A stretch of DNA of 64,000 nucleotides from Latrodectus hesperus (lineage: Eukaryota > Arthropoda > Arachnida > Araneae > Theridiidae): the NCBI GenBank assembly GCA_037975125.1, contig CM075855.1, positions 109,076,118-109,140,117 of the forward strand, written 5' to 3'. The notes beneath the pieces were generated by a model that saw only the letters and a program-made list of their open reading frames with translations, did not search any database and was not told where the DNA came from. Each line of letters opens with the position of its first letter. Position 1 is the stretch's first letter. The position numbers were made by a program, and so were the translations under genes. This document shows, piece by piece, positions 14,798 through 30,400 of the stretch.

Positions 14798-14859
<62 letters not shown>

Positions 14860-17800
14860 AAAAATTAAATTCAATTGTTTACCAGTGCCACATGCAGTTA
14901 TTCTATTGGCAATACCCATTTCATAAGCTTCTCTAGCATTAATTGAACGGCCAGTAAGAATCAATTCTAAAGCTCTAGACAAACCAATCATTTGAGGCAG
15001 TCTAACTGTAGTACCATTAACTGTTGGTATACCTAAAATTAGAAGTATTTTTTTACTTTGTAATAATATATACTTAATTACCTTAATTTCTAATATCTCG
15101 ATTTTCAAATAGGAGCACGAAAATAAATAAAGTGTTATTACTTATAATGCTAAAAAAATTTTACATGGATGTTATACAGGTGTCTTAATCAAAATTATAT
15201 GTGTTATAACTTGATGAATACTTCAGATATTAAAATGATTTAAATTTCATTTAACACACAAGATTATATAATTAATTTTTAATTAAATATTCATTACATT
15301 ATTAAAATATAATACTGATAGCTTCCAAAACAAATTTAATCAAACATTTTAAAAATCTTTTTTTTCAAATAGCAAACAAAATACATGAATGATTATTGTA
15401 AACTTAACTCTTGGGATAAACGATTATTATAAAATATTTAACTGTTTATTACATGTAGCCTTATAGGAAGACTTCAAAATAGTAGGGCATAATCAAATGT
15501 CATAAAAGAGGAAATTCAGGAAAATCCCAAGCACTTAACCTCACAGATGTACATTTAAAAAACAGAAGTGAAATATCAGTTTCCTATTAATCAACAGTTA
15601 CTGGTATAAAAGCCAAGAAATATCACAGTCTAAACTTTCTAGAGTTTTATTTGGCTTATATTAGTCAAATAAAACTCTAGAAATTGAGTCTTGCGAAGTT
15701 GTAAAAAAAGTATTTGATTACACTCTAGAAGCTCCTTCACAATGAGTAGAATTACCTGCTTATGATGTGTGAATTTCTTCAATTATGAACTTGAGAAATC
15801 TAAAATCTCAGAAACGTTTTTCTGTAAGGCAACACAAATGCTGATATAAACAATCAATTTTTTTAAAAATATTACTGATAAATTAAGGAAAAAATATTCT
15901 TAACAATTTTCTTGATATAATACTATAACTAAACTAAAAATAAAACACAATATGCATAGAACTAAATTGTTTTACATTAATATAATTTATACTCATGTAC
16001 TTGGAAATGAATGGATAGAACATAGAACTTTGCTTATTTGTTAGTGTGATCAAATCTTTCTTATCCGATTAAAATATCACAAAGCAGATTTTAAAATATA
16101 TATTCTTAAACAGATTTGTTACTCAAATTTTGTTTTTTCAAATTTTATATATTAAGATGTTTAATTTGTGAATGCAATTACAGTTAAAACATATATCTGC
16201 TCATTTATAAACAAGAAAATGAACCTTTAATAACATTTTGTGCTTTGAAGTTCATTGTGGGTAGCTTACTATGCTTAGTGACATTTTCTCACACAGAATT
16301 TTAACATTATATTAGAGAAGTACAATATAATTATTTTCTTCAGAAATGCTAATTTTTAAAAGATACCCATTGTGTATGGCAAATTTTATATAGAAAACTA
16401 TAAAATTCAAACTAACCAAACCTCCTATTAAATAGTCCCATCATAGATGTTTCTTCTACTACTCTTAAATCGCACCATAAAGCTAATTCAAATCCTCCAG
16501 CAACAGCATAACCATTAATAGCAGCAACAACTGGCTTCTTGAGCAATTTTCGGGTAGGTCCCTAAGAAAACTGGCATAAATAAATACATTCTAAGTATTA
16601 TTTACTGTAAAACACAAGATAAATAATTTTTAAATATTTGAACAGTGAAAATAAAAAATAGAATTTTTTAAAGATACTAAAATAATACAGCATGCACACT
16701 ACAATTACATACTGATCAGTAACTGTTTTAAAATTGATAAACTTGAATCGTGAATAACAAAATTTATACCAATCACATCATAGAAAAAATTGTATTTACC
16801 TTTCCAAAAATAGTATCAATAGACACGCACTTGGGCTAACAAGTATATCACCATCATAAAAATAAACAACTTGTGCACTATCAAGTTTCCTTATGTGGAC
16901 TGCAATATTTTTAAAATATGGTAAAAATCTAATATTTACAAACATTTACAATTACACAACTTCTTATCTTTCAAGTCATCAATATAACAATAACATCATT
17001 TCACATCACCATATTTTTACATCATTTGTCACTTCTAAATTCCAAATATCTTCTCAGGATTCAAAATTTCACATTAGTTTAGCAGAAATATTTTTTAAAT
17101 AAAATAATAAATACAAATTAAAACAAACTAAAGAATAACAACTAAATAATAGTTAAAATAGTTCAGTGTTGCAATAAAACTGTTTTCAGAATTTAACATC
17201 CACATATATTAACATTATTCAGGTTTCCTCAGCTTTAAATAATGTTGACTTTCCAAATGATATATTTGAATTTCATGTTATCAACAAAACAACATTTGAA
17301 CAGAATATAGCAAGGATTGACTTTAGTGCATGTTATTTGAAAAATTGATCTCGTAGGTTGCACGCCTAATCACAAAATTTGCATGAATTTAAATTTTTAT
17401 TTTAAAGGAAAGATAACATAAACCAAACAATGCATGAGAAAAATTTTTATTATTCCATAATTTTTACTTACATTCAAATTTAAAAAAACAAGAACAGTAA
17501 TTTTTGAATATAATAACACATTTGCCAGAAAAAATTTAAGAATTAATTTTCTGGACAAGATGTTACAAAAACAATTAATTAAAAAGACCAAATTTTATGA
17601 TACTAATGTTTTTAAAATATTTATTTTAATAGAAAATTCACATCAGTGTTTAAGCATTGCATGCTCATTTGAGATGTTTTACTAGCAAGTTCAAAATTTT
17701 TTTTATTTTAAATGTGAATGCAGAATATTCAAGCATTAGGAGCAAATAAGAATAATTATGTAAAAGATTTTAAAAAAAATTCATTTAGTATTGAACCAGT

Positions 17801-20800
17801 CATTAAATTATTCATACTTTTAACATTATTATTGTTTTTATCTTCATAATTTTTTCTTCCTTATAACAGGATTAATTTGAACTTAACAAAAAACAAACAT
17901 AATAGCTAGTGTTTTATAAAAATATAGTATGCATTATTAAGCTTTTTGTTTCAGTGGTACAAATACTGTACCATGAAAGTGAGTGTATCAGAAGACAACT
18001 ATAGTACAGTAGTTGTACCATGGTTTCCCACCCCTCTCAAGTGCTCAACTTCTTCGCCTCAAACTTCTTCAGGCAATTGAAGGAGATTTAATTGCTGCTC
18101 TTTTGTGTCATAAAAACTGGATAATGGTCATAGCAGAGAATTTTGGCCAGAACGGGTTTCAATGGCTCTTTTTAAAAGAAAACCATATTCATTCTCACTT
18201 TATCATATTTTTTTCATTATAACCATTATTGGAGGAATTCAAAGAATAAAATTTTGCAAACAGTAATAAGTGATTCTGAATGCTATTTTTAAATCTAAGT
18301 TCAAGGATAGTAGTTTTCTTTATGACAATAACGATGCAAATCTTTCCATATCATTCAATTTTGATTGATGCAATGCTGAAACAAATAACAAGTCAATAAT
18401 TTATTAATTTAAAGGAGGTTCAAGTATATTTCTGAACAAATAAATGATTTATTTGATGAACTTGAATATTTTAATTTTTTTTTCTAGAAGATATTTTAAA
18501 TTTTATTGCAGATGAAACAAATATACTTCACATATATAGGATATAAAAGTATAGTTTTATAGCAAACATTTTTATGCATGTACAGAATATTTTTATTTTT
18601 TTAGTTATTATAAAAATTAATTTAACTATAGTTTCATTAAAAGTATTTATCCATTGATTGTGTCCTTGAATAACGCAATTTCATACTTATCAGAGTTTGA
18701 GATTCTCAGTGATGTAAAAGCTGAAGAATTTTGCAATTTTTAACTGATTCAATTGGTAAGCTGTTACCAGTGTTGGTCAACTCTTTCTGAAATTCATAAT
18801 ACCCTGGAAAAGGAAAATAAGTGTCCTTACATTTTTAACAATTATAATCCCTAATTAACATGACTATATTTGATCCAATCCTGAACAAAATTGGTGGTTT
18901 TGAGACTGATATTTAATCAATTTATGGATTGAAATCTTAACAGAATATTAAATGATTCTTAAAATGATTTACGCATGAAAAAATATATGTTAGAAGACTA
19001 CCAATTCAAAGATTTAGTAGTAAATCTGCTGTCCTTTGTTTACATTTATAATATTATCATAAAATATAAGTTAATAGATAATTATATTTGCCAAAATAAA
19101 GAAGTTTTTGATTTCATGAACTTTGTTCCAATTTATACATTAGTCATTTAATAAAAAAATATTGAATTTCATGTTTAACTCTGATAGAGTAATTTATAAT
19201 CATTAAGGTATGTTTGTTTCCACTCTTCTTTTTCTTATCCTATGCTCGACTTTTGTTTTTCAACCATTAGCTATGTCGAGCAGCTTAATACATTCTAGAA
19301 TAAAACGAAAAGTCATCTTCTGCAGAATATTTAACTGCGAAGTTATTAAGTCCAGGGCAAGAGTACAGGTGGTCACCAGTCATGTCTTCAAGTCCATACA
19401 AGGGGCAAGTTGGAGATTCAGTTAAACTGAAATGATGGAGGTGTGCCTGAAGATAGTCATGAATTGTCCTAAGATGGAAATTTGCAACACCCATAGCCCT
19501 ATGGAGGTTTAACAGGACAGGCTTAGTCAGTAAAGATGCCCAAAATCTTTCCTCTCGTGGTATTGTTATACATATTTTCAAGAAAGGAAGCTATATTTGT
19601 CTTGACAAGCTTTTTAATAGTATGGTACTCAAAAGCTGGACAAGGTAGTTGTAACTTCAAGACAGCCTTGGTCAATTTGTCAGTCAAGTCATTACCAGTG
19701 ATACCACAATGACCGGGTATTTACTGCAGCTTAATCTGATGTCCCTTTTCTAGAAGAGAACTAATAGCCCTCTGAAAGAGGAAAACAGATTTGATATTGC
19801 TAGGTACAACTGATGATAGAGATTTGATGGCGGCCTGAGTGTTTTTATTTTTCCTAAAACATTTTCATTAAAAAACCGATCTCATTATAATATGAGAGTT
19901 TAATGTCTTCTCCAACAGAACTAATTGTGATCTAGTATTTGGAGCTTGCTCTGAGAACTGGAATATATACCTGATTTCACCTACTACTGATCAATGAGGA
20001 CAAAATGATGCATCTATTTTTTTCTTACATACATGTATGTTAGAACAGAAGCTGGACAACTTTCTGGGTTTCTTCTTTGTGCCATTTAAATAAAGTATCT
20101 ATTGTTTATAGATATATTCCAGAATGATTTTGTACTTTTTTGGCCTCACAAAAGAACATGTAAGTACAAATGAATAGAGATAAAACTTAAAGTATTTCCA
20201 ATCATAAAGTGAGCTGCAATGCATACTTAAAGTTACTTTATAGTTATCAGTTTATTTACTATGCAGTTTTAATTTCTGCACAAAATTAAAATAAACATGA
20301 TTTTGATTTCTTTTAAATAATTTAATAAGCCTTTTTTTATACAAAGTTTAAAGCACTAAACATACGAATTCATATTTAGTATTACACTGTTGATTTCTTC
20401 TTTCTATATAAGAATTTTATAGAAATATTTTCTGAGATTAATATGAGTACATTTTGCAGGGGATGTACTTATTAAATAAACAATTTTAAAAGTTTCAGTC
20501 ATTGAAAAAATGAACAGAATTTTACAATTTATTATAAGACAAAAACAATTTGATAAACAATTAACCTAAATACTAATCAAAATAGTTCAACTACAGATTG
20601 ATCATGCATCATTCATTGAATAAAAAGTTAAATACCTAGTCACAGAAATGCAACAAAGGAAATTACATTTTTAGGATTCTTTTCCCAAAAGAAAAAAGAT
20701 ACGTGAGCATACATTATAATCTATGATGAATAAAGAAATTACTTACACTATAAAATATTTGTAACAAAAAGAAACAAAAATCATTAAAAAAATGTTAACA

Positions 20801-21405
20801 TACAGATTATAATCTTTTTTCAAATACAGCTTCAGCAATTTACATGAATTTATAAAAAAAAAATTATTTGTTCAAAATATCTTTAGTTACATTTTTTAGT
20901 AACAGGCATGATGTTTTTAGGAATGTTTTTGAATTTATTTATTGCTTACTGTTTCTTACAGTCAATTACATTTCATTACTTTAAAAAAAATCATTTATTT
21001 TAAATATGTATTCTGATGGCAAAGAATCAAATCAATAAAATTTATCACGTAATTATTTTAAAGAATAATTTCAGAAAATTCTCAGTAATAAATTAATATA
21101 TACCATATCATAGTTTACAAAGCAGACTAAATTTGTTTCACATACACAAGTACATATTTTAAAATTTTTGTAATATTTCTCAATCTTGATTATATTTAAC
21201 AACAAATGGAAAGCAGTAGATTGCTTATTGATAAATATAATATTTATGGTCAATTCAGTTAGATTTTTGTCAAAATTATGGAAGACCCACGATTAAAACA
21301 TAAAAATTCTTCATGGTGAAATCTTCAGCACTTAAGTTGGGTAAAACTGACCCTCTCCTTTCTGTCAGAGTGGTAGGAAATGTCTTCCTCACACTGCCGT
21401 AAAAG

Positions 21406-21477
<72 letters not shown>

Positions 21478-24400
21478 GGTGAGGCCAGACTTAAAAGGTT
21501 AATGTTAGTATAATTTATAGTATAATGAGATAAAAGATTCACAAAAATTCTGACACAAGGTTCTTTTTTTAATCTTTTTCATATCTGTGCAGCATACAAT
21601 ATTTAAATTATTATTTCTTTCACCCTTCATTATATCAGCAACATAATTAAGAATAAAATTTAATATATGATATGTATATGAAGGATTTAATTTGCCGTTA
21701 TTGTTTTCAAAGGCAATCAAACTTATTGAAAAATATTAAGTTCTTTATTATTTATTTATTTTTCATTTTATTTGATTCTTTTCTATAAGACTCTTTTTTT
21801 AAAGAGAAGAGGGATTAAAACTGTAACATAACTCTCATACTAGAAATAAATAAAAAACACAGATTTTATTTTAAAAAAAGTGATAGATGTGCATTCATAA
21901 AAATATGTATTTTCATGAGCAAACAATAAATACTGTGTGCACAGAATATATATGTATTTAGATTAATAAATTTTTGTGCACATTTAAAATAATAATTGAA
22001 ATTCAAATTATTAAAAATTAGGGAATAAAAAGTTAAATGTCATGCACATAAATATATATACAATTAATGTTGAAAACAACATTCCAGAATCATGATATAA
22101 GTAACTTGGTGCAAGAGGATTGAAATATAAACATTATTTCATTAAAATTGGTATCTGTTTCTACTTAAGAGCAAATAAAAAGCGAACTAGAACAAAAACT
22201 ACATGCTTTATACATAATACTTAATAGCCACAAAAATGCTAATCAAGCTTCATTTATTTTCAAATTTAAGGTTGTTAAAAATTACATTCCTCATTTTGCT
22301 ATAAAACTTAATTTTGAAATTAAAAATTTGAAAAGCAAAATAATTACAACAATTCAATGAAATATTTACTATCAACAAATAATACTTTTCACAATTTTGG
22401 AACTTTTAAAATAAGCAATAATTTACCATTGGTCCTTCTTTACTAGTCAATCCATAAGAGCTACCTTCTGAAACTTCCTTCAAATCATACCCAGAACAAA
22501 AATTCCCACCTTTAAAAGAAAACAGAACAAATGCTAAAAACTGCTTTGAAGAAATATAAAAATATACCAAATAATAAAGTTAAAAAGGAAATAAATCATT
22601 TAAACTAAAATAATTACATAAAAGTTAGAATATATGAATATTTTTTGACTAATTCTTATATATAATGTATTAAAATAATTTTCACAAATAAGTTTTTATC
22701 ATGAATATAATGAAAATAATAAAGCTTTTTCAAATATAATTTTGTAAGGATCATTTGATCTATTAGAATCTACTCTCAGGATGCCAAAAATTTCTAATAG
22801 CATAATAATATACTCTAAACAATAATAAAATATTTAAAGAAAACATAAATAAATATTAGTTACCATTTATAATAAAATTATTATATTTTTCCTATAAGTA
22901 GATTTATAGACAATAATTTTTTTTTTTTTTTTTTACAATGTAAAACATTAAACTGTTCTTTTTAATCAGATTCTAAAATTAAATGACTTGCTGAAATCAA
23001 AAATTAAATTAGAGTAACATCTCAAAAGGACTTCTTGAATTTTTCCACAATCAAATAATTATTACATAAGCATATATTTCAATGAATTGATTTAATAATG
23101 AAAATTGCATTAACTTTACAATAAAAAAGTTTATGAAATATAAGCAAGCAAAAAGTTACATGTGTATATGTTAGCATCAAATACATTATTAGAACTTCTG
23201 AGTTTAATTTTTTCTTAATTTTGTAATGATAAATGTAAACAAAATTTTGTAATTTATCCTTTAAACACACACTGTTATTAAATGAAATTAAAACTAGCAA
23301 AATGAGAAATACAAGTATGGTTCTAATTTTGAATAATACTAATCATTGCTTATAAATCTCACAAAGATTTATTTTCTATTAATATATATATGTTATGATA
23401 ATTATTAAGCTATCAAAAGGGTGAATAATCTATTTTTATGTATTGCATATAATATATATGATAGCAATTTTTATACACATGTACACATACAACTCTTGAA
23501 ATTAAAGATAAAATATTATATCTTTCATTTCCATATAGTTGCATTATAGTTATATTAAAAATATATAACAAAATAAAGCTATAAAAATTTCTATAGTAGC
23601 TATTAATATATAAAAACAAGTCCTTAATTTTATAGCAAAACGAGTAAAAAGTTACATTGAGTACTATATTACGAAAGTATTCTTCTCAACTTTATAAAAT
23701 TTTATATTAAAAAATGCATTCAAAATTTCTCATAGCAATGTAATGACTTTTTTATAAAAATTACAAACTAATTCCAATTTAAACATCACTAAAAATATTT
23801 GTAATAACATTAACAGCAACAATTAAAAATTCAAATGTGGATTCAATAACATTTTTTTTAATTTTGCAAAATAATAAATTTGTTAATTTTATTATAGAGT
23901 AACCTTAGCTGAAAACAAATTATAGTGTAAAGTAGCCATTGCTTTTTTATAGAAAATAAAAAAACTTTATTTTCCTTATAAGTAATTCAGTTTTTAAATT
24001 TATAAATAAATATTTGATAGTACCCATACAACCACACACATCTATTAGATTTCTTTTAAAGATCCATAGAGTCCAAAAGACGTCCTGGATACCTTTTGGA
24101 TGTCATAAAGTCGTCCATGGTTAGATGTGAACTGGATGGTCTTCTATCGACTATATATGAACGTCGGATTGGCATCCACGATGGATGAGTTTTGGATTAT
24201 TAGCATTTGGATCTGTAATAGACGTAATTTATATGTCCATGATAGATGTAAATTGAACGTGCATGGTGGATGTACTTAAGACATTCATAAAGAATGTTAT
24301 CGTGACATGTATTAAAAGTAGGTAATTAACTGCAATTGTAATTATTTATGTTTATTGCTTCCATAATTTTAAATTATCATTTGCCTCACAGTCTACAGTT

Positions 24401-27400
24401 GTTTATTGCTACTGTTAAGAAGTGTTTAACAAAGTAAGTTAAAAAATAATTGCTTTTCTTTTTAAATAACTTATTTTTATTCCAAAGAAGTCATAATAGA
24501 AATAAGGTTTAAAAACTGAGTAGTGTTATCTAAGTGTAGAAAACCATGTTTAAAGTGTATTTTTACCTTAAAAAATTACATTTGTAACTATTTTATAAAT
24601 TAACGTTAAAAGGTAAATATTGCTTTTATTTATAAATTGTTCTTGATAGCAGAATGTAATAATTTATGTCATTAAATTTTAAAATTATTTTTAGGCTGAA
24701 AATGCAAACATTGCGATTAGGATGAAAATTGCTGGATGAAAATACCACAAAGTAATTTTCTTTTATAAAAACCATTTTTTCTCTCCAAAATTACTTAAAT
24801 TCATCATTATTTTGTCATACATTGACTTAGGTATTTATATCTTGATTTCAACAAGATAAAAATTAATCAATATTAGAATTTGATTCAAAGATTTAATGTT
24901 TAATTAAAATACTTTTTACTGTTGAATTAAAAAATCTGAATGTTTTTTTTTTTTTGAATATCAAATTTTAAATCAATAATTCAAGATTTTGCTACTTAGC
25001 TAGAAAAAAATTATATTACCCAATTATTTTAATGCATGCTGGACTAATATTTCAAATGAAGAGCTATTAAAATGTATACTTGAAAATTAATTTTTGTATT
25101 TTGTAGTTAAATGGAAGATATGTTTATTTCCCATACCAGATTTGGAATTCTTACTTTTCTGGAGAACTTCTCTTGTTGTCTACTAAAGGTTCTAGAATTT
25201 GAAGCAAGCATTTTTTTTTTATTTTAAGGAAAAATGATGTTTAAGATTATGTAAAATCATTTAGTATGAAATGTTTACTTCTTCAGTGATTAAGCATTTA
25301 GAATGTGACTGTGTGTGATCTGTGAATGATTTTCTATAATATTTTCTGTACACTTAATTTGGTAGCAAAATTTCCTACTTCCATAATGCTTGTGATGTTG
25401 GATATTTTTTATATTCTTATTTTGTATTATTTTGTTTAATACTGTTACAAAAACTATCTGATCATAATATCTTCAATATAAATTATTTTTTTAATCACAC
25501 TTTAAATATCTAAGTAAACTAATATAAGAATGCTCATTTTCAGGAAAAAATCATAAATTATAATAGCAAATTAAACTTTTAATACATTGATTTCATTTTC
25601 ACTAAAGTTATTTTTAAGTCAATATAGTTAAAACCTTTTTGTATGAGAAAAATTTAGTTTATTGTAAAAAAAAAAAAAAAAAATGAAATTAGTAACTAAC
25701 TGAAATTTCTGAAATTCAAACCATTTGCTTGCATGTGTATGCCCTGAAATGAAGTTAAGAAGCATGCTCTCAGTGAAATTAAAAAGCAAAATGATTACGT
25801 AAACAGAACAACGAACAGTTTCTGGAATGAATAGTATATGACTACTTCCATTCAAATTCTGTTGATTAATTTGATTTAATAAATGATTCTCTGATTTAGA
25901 TTTAAACAGAAATAACAATATTATTATATTTTTAATTGTATTCCTTTAAAGTTATTTTGTAGTAGCTCACTTTTCTACAGACTTCAAAGACTTTACTGGC
26001 AAAAATAAGCTGAATAGTATCTACGTTTCACACAATAACCTGATTTTTAGTTCTATTAAATATCTGTCTTCCTTATTAATTTAATTTGAATATTATTAAA
26101 AAAGATGAACACATTTGATCACAGTAAACATCATTTATTTATTAATGTTGATTGGAAATTCAGTTTTTCTATAGTGTTTCATATTATGCTCTGCTATGCA
26201 TGAAAAATTGCTTATGATGGGCTGAACCTAGTTTCAAATAAATTGAAAAAATAATTTGTTATATATATAGTTAGCTTTTTATATTTATAAGATTATAATT
26301 TTTTTATTGTGTTATGCTTTAATTATATTGATTGGTAAAGTTGAATTGTATTTTAAGAGATAAAATGTATCTCATTTATAAATTCTAAATTTTGTTTTCC
26401 TTTTCAGTTAAATGAGAATAACAAATTTATATACCTGAGGATGATATTAAATTTAAAATAAGAAAATTAAAAAAAATTAATTTTTCTATATTATTTATGC
26501 TTATTTGGAACTAATGTAGAGCAAAAGAAAATAAATCCTTTAAAGGATTAAAAACATGGCAATTTGTTTCTACTGAGTGCAAACTGTAAATAAATATATC
26601 ATGTATTAAATTTTATTAAGAGTTTACTGTTGTAAAAATGTTTAATCAAAACATTTAATATATTCCTTAGTAAATAACATTTCTGTTTATAAATAGCACT
26701 AATATGTAAAATCAATTCTATATTTTATTATTTAAGTTCTGTTCTTTTAATGGTAATGTTAAATTTTACCTATTAATCTAACTCTTGTTTTGCTAATTTA
26801 GAGATTCATTACAAATTTTAAACATTTTGTAATTTCAGTTATTTAATCAATTTAAAAGGGTAAAAGATTAAATAGTATATTTTTTCCAGAAAATAGTCCC
26901 TTAGGTTTAACATATATGTAATGAAAGAGATAAACATTTCTAAAATTAGTATTATGATATTTGACGTGCCATGTATCTAAACTGGACCAAAATGAGGCGT
27001 CTACTGGATTAGAGTACATCCACCTGATGTCATATCGACGTCTATTGGAAGAAATTGTGTTGTATTGCGCTGTTACTATATTATAGTTGAATTGATTTTG
27101 TATTGTTTAAATAATTATTTTTTATATATAATGCTTTATTAAATGAATAGGAATATATATTAGATTTATTTTTCTAAAACTTATGTGAATTTTATGCTGT
27201 AAATAATAATTATTATTATGACTACATAATGTATGGATGTTACCAAAATTAATACAGTAATTTCAAATTTAAATTATAAAATGTTTTTAATTATAAAATA
27301 TTTATATTTGTTTTGTTTCAGTGCCACTTTTTAAGCTTGTCTGGAGGAACTTCTTCTGGGAACTGCACCATAAGCATCATTAAAAAAAATTGATTACCAA

Positions 27401-30400
27401 TAAACTTGCACCTGAGTTCACTTATTTTGGTGCTAGGGATAGGAAATCCTTTAATGGACTGAATATGAAGCAGTTAGTTTTAGGTAAGTGCAATGTTTGA
27501 ATAAGCATGTCATTGAAAGTTTTCTTTTGTAGAAATGATGAAAAATATACTTCTCATAAAAAAAATTTTTTTAATGAAATATATTTATGTAAGTGCTAAT
27601 ATATAAATTCAATTCTCTGTTTGATTACTTAAGCACTGTTTTCATTATAAAAGTAATGTTCAATTCTATCTGATGTTTTTGTAACATATTTTAAACATTT
27701 TGTAATTTTAATTATTTAATTGAACACAAAGGTTACCATATTTACAAAGCTGATATTTCTCAGAAATTGAATTGCTAAATAGATATTTAAAACATTTACT
27801 GAATTAAAATATAAATATTTCTAACAATGTTATTAAGTTACTTAATGTCTTAATTAGTGAAGGAAATTTTCGATATTTTTCTGATTAATTTATGCTGTTT
27901 TTTAATAATGAGATTTACATCCAATCAGTTTTATGTATTAATCAGATTGATAAGAAATAAATTAAATATTAATGAAAATTGTCTTCTGGATTTTTACTAT
28001 TATTTTGTCTGAGGTTATTCGTCTGAAAATGTTAATCGTTATTGTTAATTATTTTAAATGTACTTTATTTTCAGATGCTCTGTGGTGAACTCCACAGTAT
28101 TCAAAGACAACTGATGGTGAAATGGAAACTGCGATAATGAACTGGTTACGTCATGCAAAAGCAAGATTTATCAATGAAAGAATCAAACATTTCAGTTAAT
28201 TAATATTTCTGTATAATGTAAATAATTAGAATAAAAATTGTGTGCATTAAAAATAAATTCTATTAGTTTGTTATATTTTTCTTGAATTAATTAAGATTTA
28301 CACTCTCTTGCTGGAATGTTTTCTTAAACAAATTTTAACTTTTACAAAGAAAATAATTCAGCTTTTAAACAATGAAATAAGTAATTTTCAGAATTTTTTG
28401 TCATAATAATTTGGAATATTCAATTGAGTGGAAAATTTTAGTTAAATAAAAGTTTCTCTTTATCTTTTACAAAAAAAGACATTGTTGAAATTATATCTAA
28501 TTAGTTAAAATATTTGGCTGAGAAATAATTCTTATAAGTTTCTCTTACTACAAAATTAATTAAAAAAATAAAGTATGAACAATAATTTGCCTGATATTAA
28601 AATAAAATAAAATTACACTCTACAAATAAAAATATCCTTGACTATTTTATTACTCTCTAGTTATAATAGTAATCCATATATTTATGCATTCACTGGAAAC
28701 TCATCTTAGAAGTAATTTTTAACTTCTCCAAAGAAAAAAGAATCGTTTTATTTTAAACAATAAGAAACTAAATTTTCAAAAGGTTAACTTTAAAATAATG
28801 AGCATAAAAATAATGCTAATTTATCAATTGTGAGACTTTTATTACATTAACTAGAACAGTAAATCTGTCAAAAATATAGGATATTTGATTGAAAATTAAG
28901 AAAAATGTGATACTAAAGCAATTTCATAAGTAACAAGCTAATTAAAAATAATTTTCTCTTTGTCTAGTAGACAAAAATATATGAGCCACTAAGATAGATG
29001 AGGGATTATTTCAAAATCTTCGCACATCTAGAATACATCCATAAAACTACCTAGTATAGAGCAGTGCGTATGAATACATCCGAATTTCGTCCATGAGCCA
29101 TCCACTGGCAACGTCTCGTAGACATATAGTGGACATAAAATAGGTGGATATTTGACGTGCCATGGATCTAAACTGGACCAAAAAGAGACGTCTACTGGAT
29201 TAGAGTACATCCCGTTGAGGATGTCATATCGACGTCTGCTGGATGAAATTGTGTTGTTTGGGTATTTATTACTTTCAATTATATTGATAGTATAAGTGTT
29301 TGAAATAATTTTAAAGATTATTGATTGGTTTTTCTAGCGAAAGTTAATAAAAAGACAATAATTTCATAGAGGTATTCACAAAATTTTCCGCTTTCAAAAA
29401 CACAGAATTATACTGCTATATTTTCTAAATATAGAATTATTATGCTTTAATCAATAAAATAATTGCAAAAATTGGTGAAAATCAAAAATTCAAAAATATA
29501 AAGTATATTCTTTTTAAAAAACATCTACTTTTTGAGAAACATATAGAAATCACATTATTCATAATTTAAAATTGATAAAAAGAAATATCAAATTGCATGA
29601 ATAATTCACAACTGATACAATAAAGCTAAAAATTACTACATTTACAATATATAGCTCTCATTTAGTCAAAAATCACTACATAGAACTGTCTCACATTTGT
29701 ATGACTACAATAGTAATTTGCATGAAAAATTCCCTATTTTAGTATAATAAATACAGTTTTATTACTTCCAATGATAAAAACATTTAAAATGTTTCATTGA
29801 ATTTTTGTTTTTCATGATATGAAAAATCAATGAATAGAATTCATTTAAATTATTGATATTTTAGAAAAAATTACAATAAGAAATTAAAAAATGCAAACTA
29901 CAATTAATCAATTAAAAGAAAAACAAAAATACCTTTTCCATATAAAACAGCAGCATAAGCATCATTATCATTTTCAAATTCTTCAAAGGCATTTATTAGT
30001 TGCTTGGCTGCTTCATCATTAATAGCATTTCTTTTCTCTGGCCTATTTATACAAATAAGATGTAACTTTTTTTGCTTGGTAACAAGAATTAAATCTAAAA
30101 AAGAATACAATTTATTTGACAGTAAAATATTTTAAAATACTAATAAATGCAATGCACAGGTCATTGATTTTTAAAATAATTGTCAGAATAAAATATAAAA
30201 TCTTTTACTAAATAACCATTAATTAACTAGCTTTCATCATAATGGCTAATGACAAATAATTATAAAAATACAATTAAAACTAATTTTTTACATTTTTAAT
30301 TTTACAACAGTCTCTTTAGATCAGAAATGCTATAGTTAAAATTTCAGCATTTCTAAAGCAAACTCATACACATATATTATAAAACAAAACTAGATTTCCC

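Larger units (their letters stand above)
24023..29262 (+). mobile_element. ~5.2-kb TIR DNA element with a DUF4806-like gene, filling intron 2
   Basis: The left end reads TACCCATACAACCACACA and the right end, on the opposite strand, TACCCAAACAACACA: a short inverted repeat next to TA. Both subterminal arms (24060-24300 and 28980-29262) are rich in GACGTC, GGATGT and their complements, unlike the surrounding DNA. Between them are spliced gene fragments (27322-27483, 28075-28199). A 107-bp piece of the right arm is repeated inside at 26958-27065, so the element has an internal duplication. The TIR superfamily is unknown; boundaries are my inference. Confidence 0.6.

Noticed and set aside
14764..15108. 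114-codon minus-strand ORF as a gene
   Set aside because: It is exon 5 of the crotonase gene read through into both introns and the (TA)n array.
19210..19425. 71-codon plus-strand ORF with a hydrophobic start
   Set aside because: It is antisense to the LINE RNase H tail and shows no family similarity.
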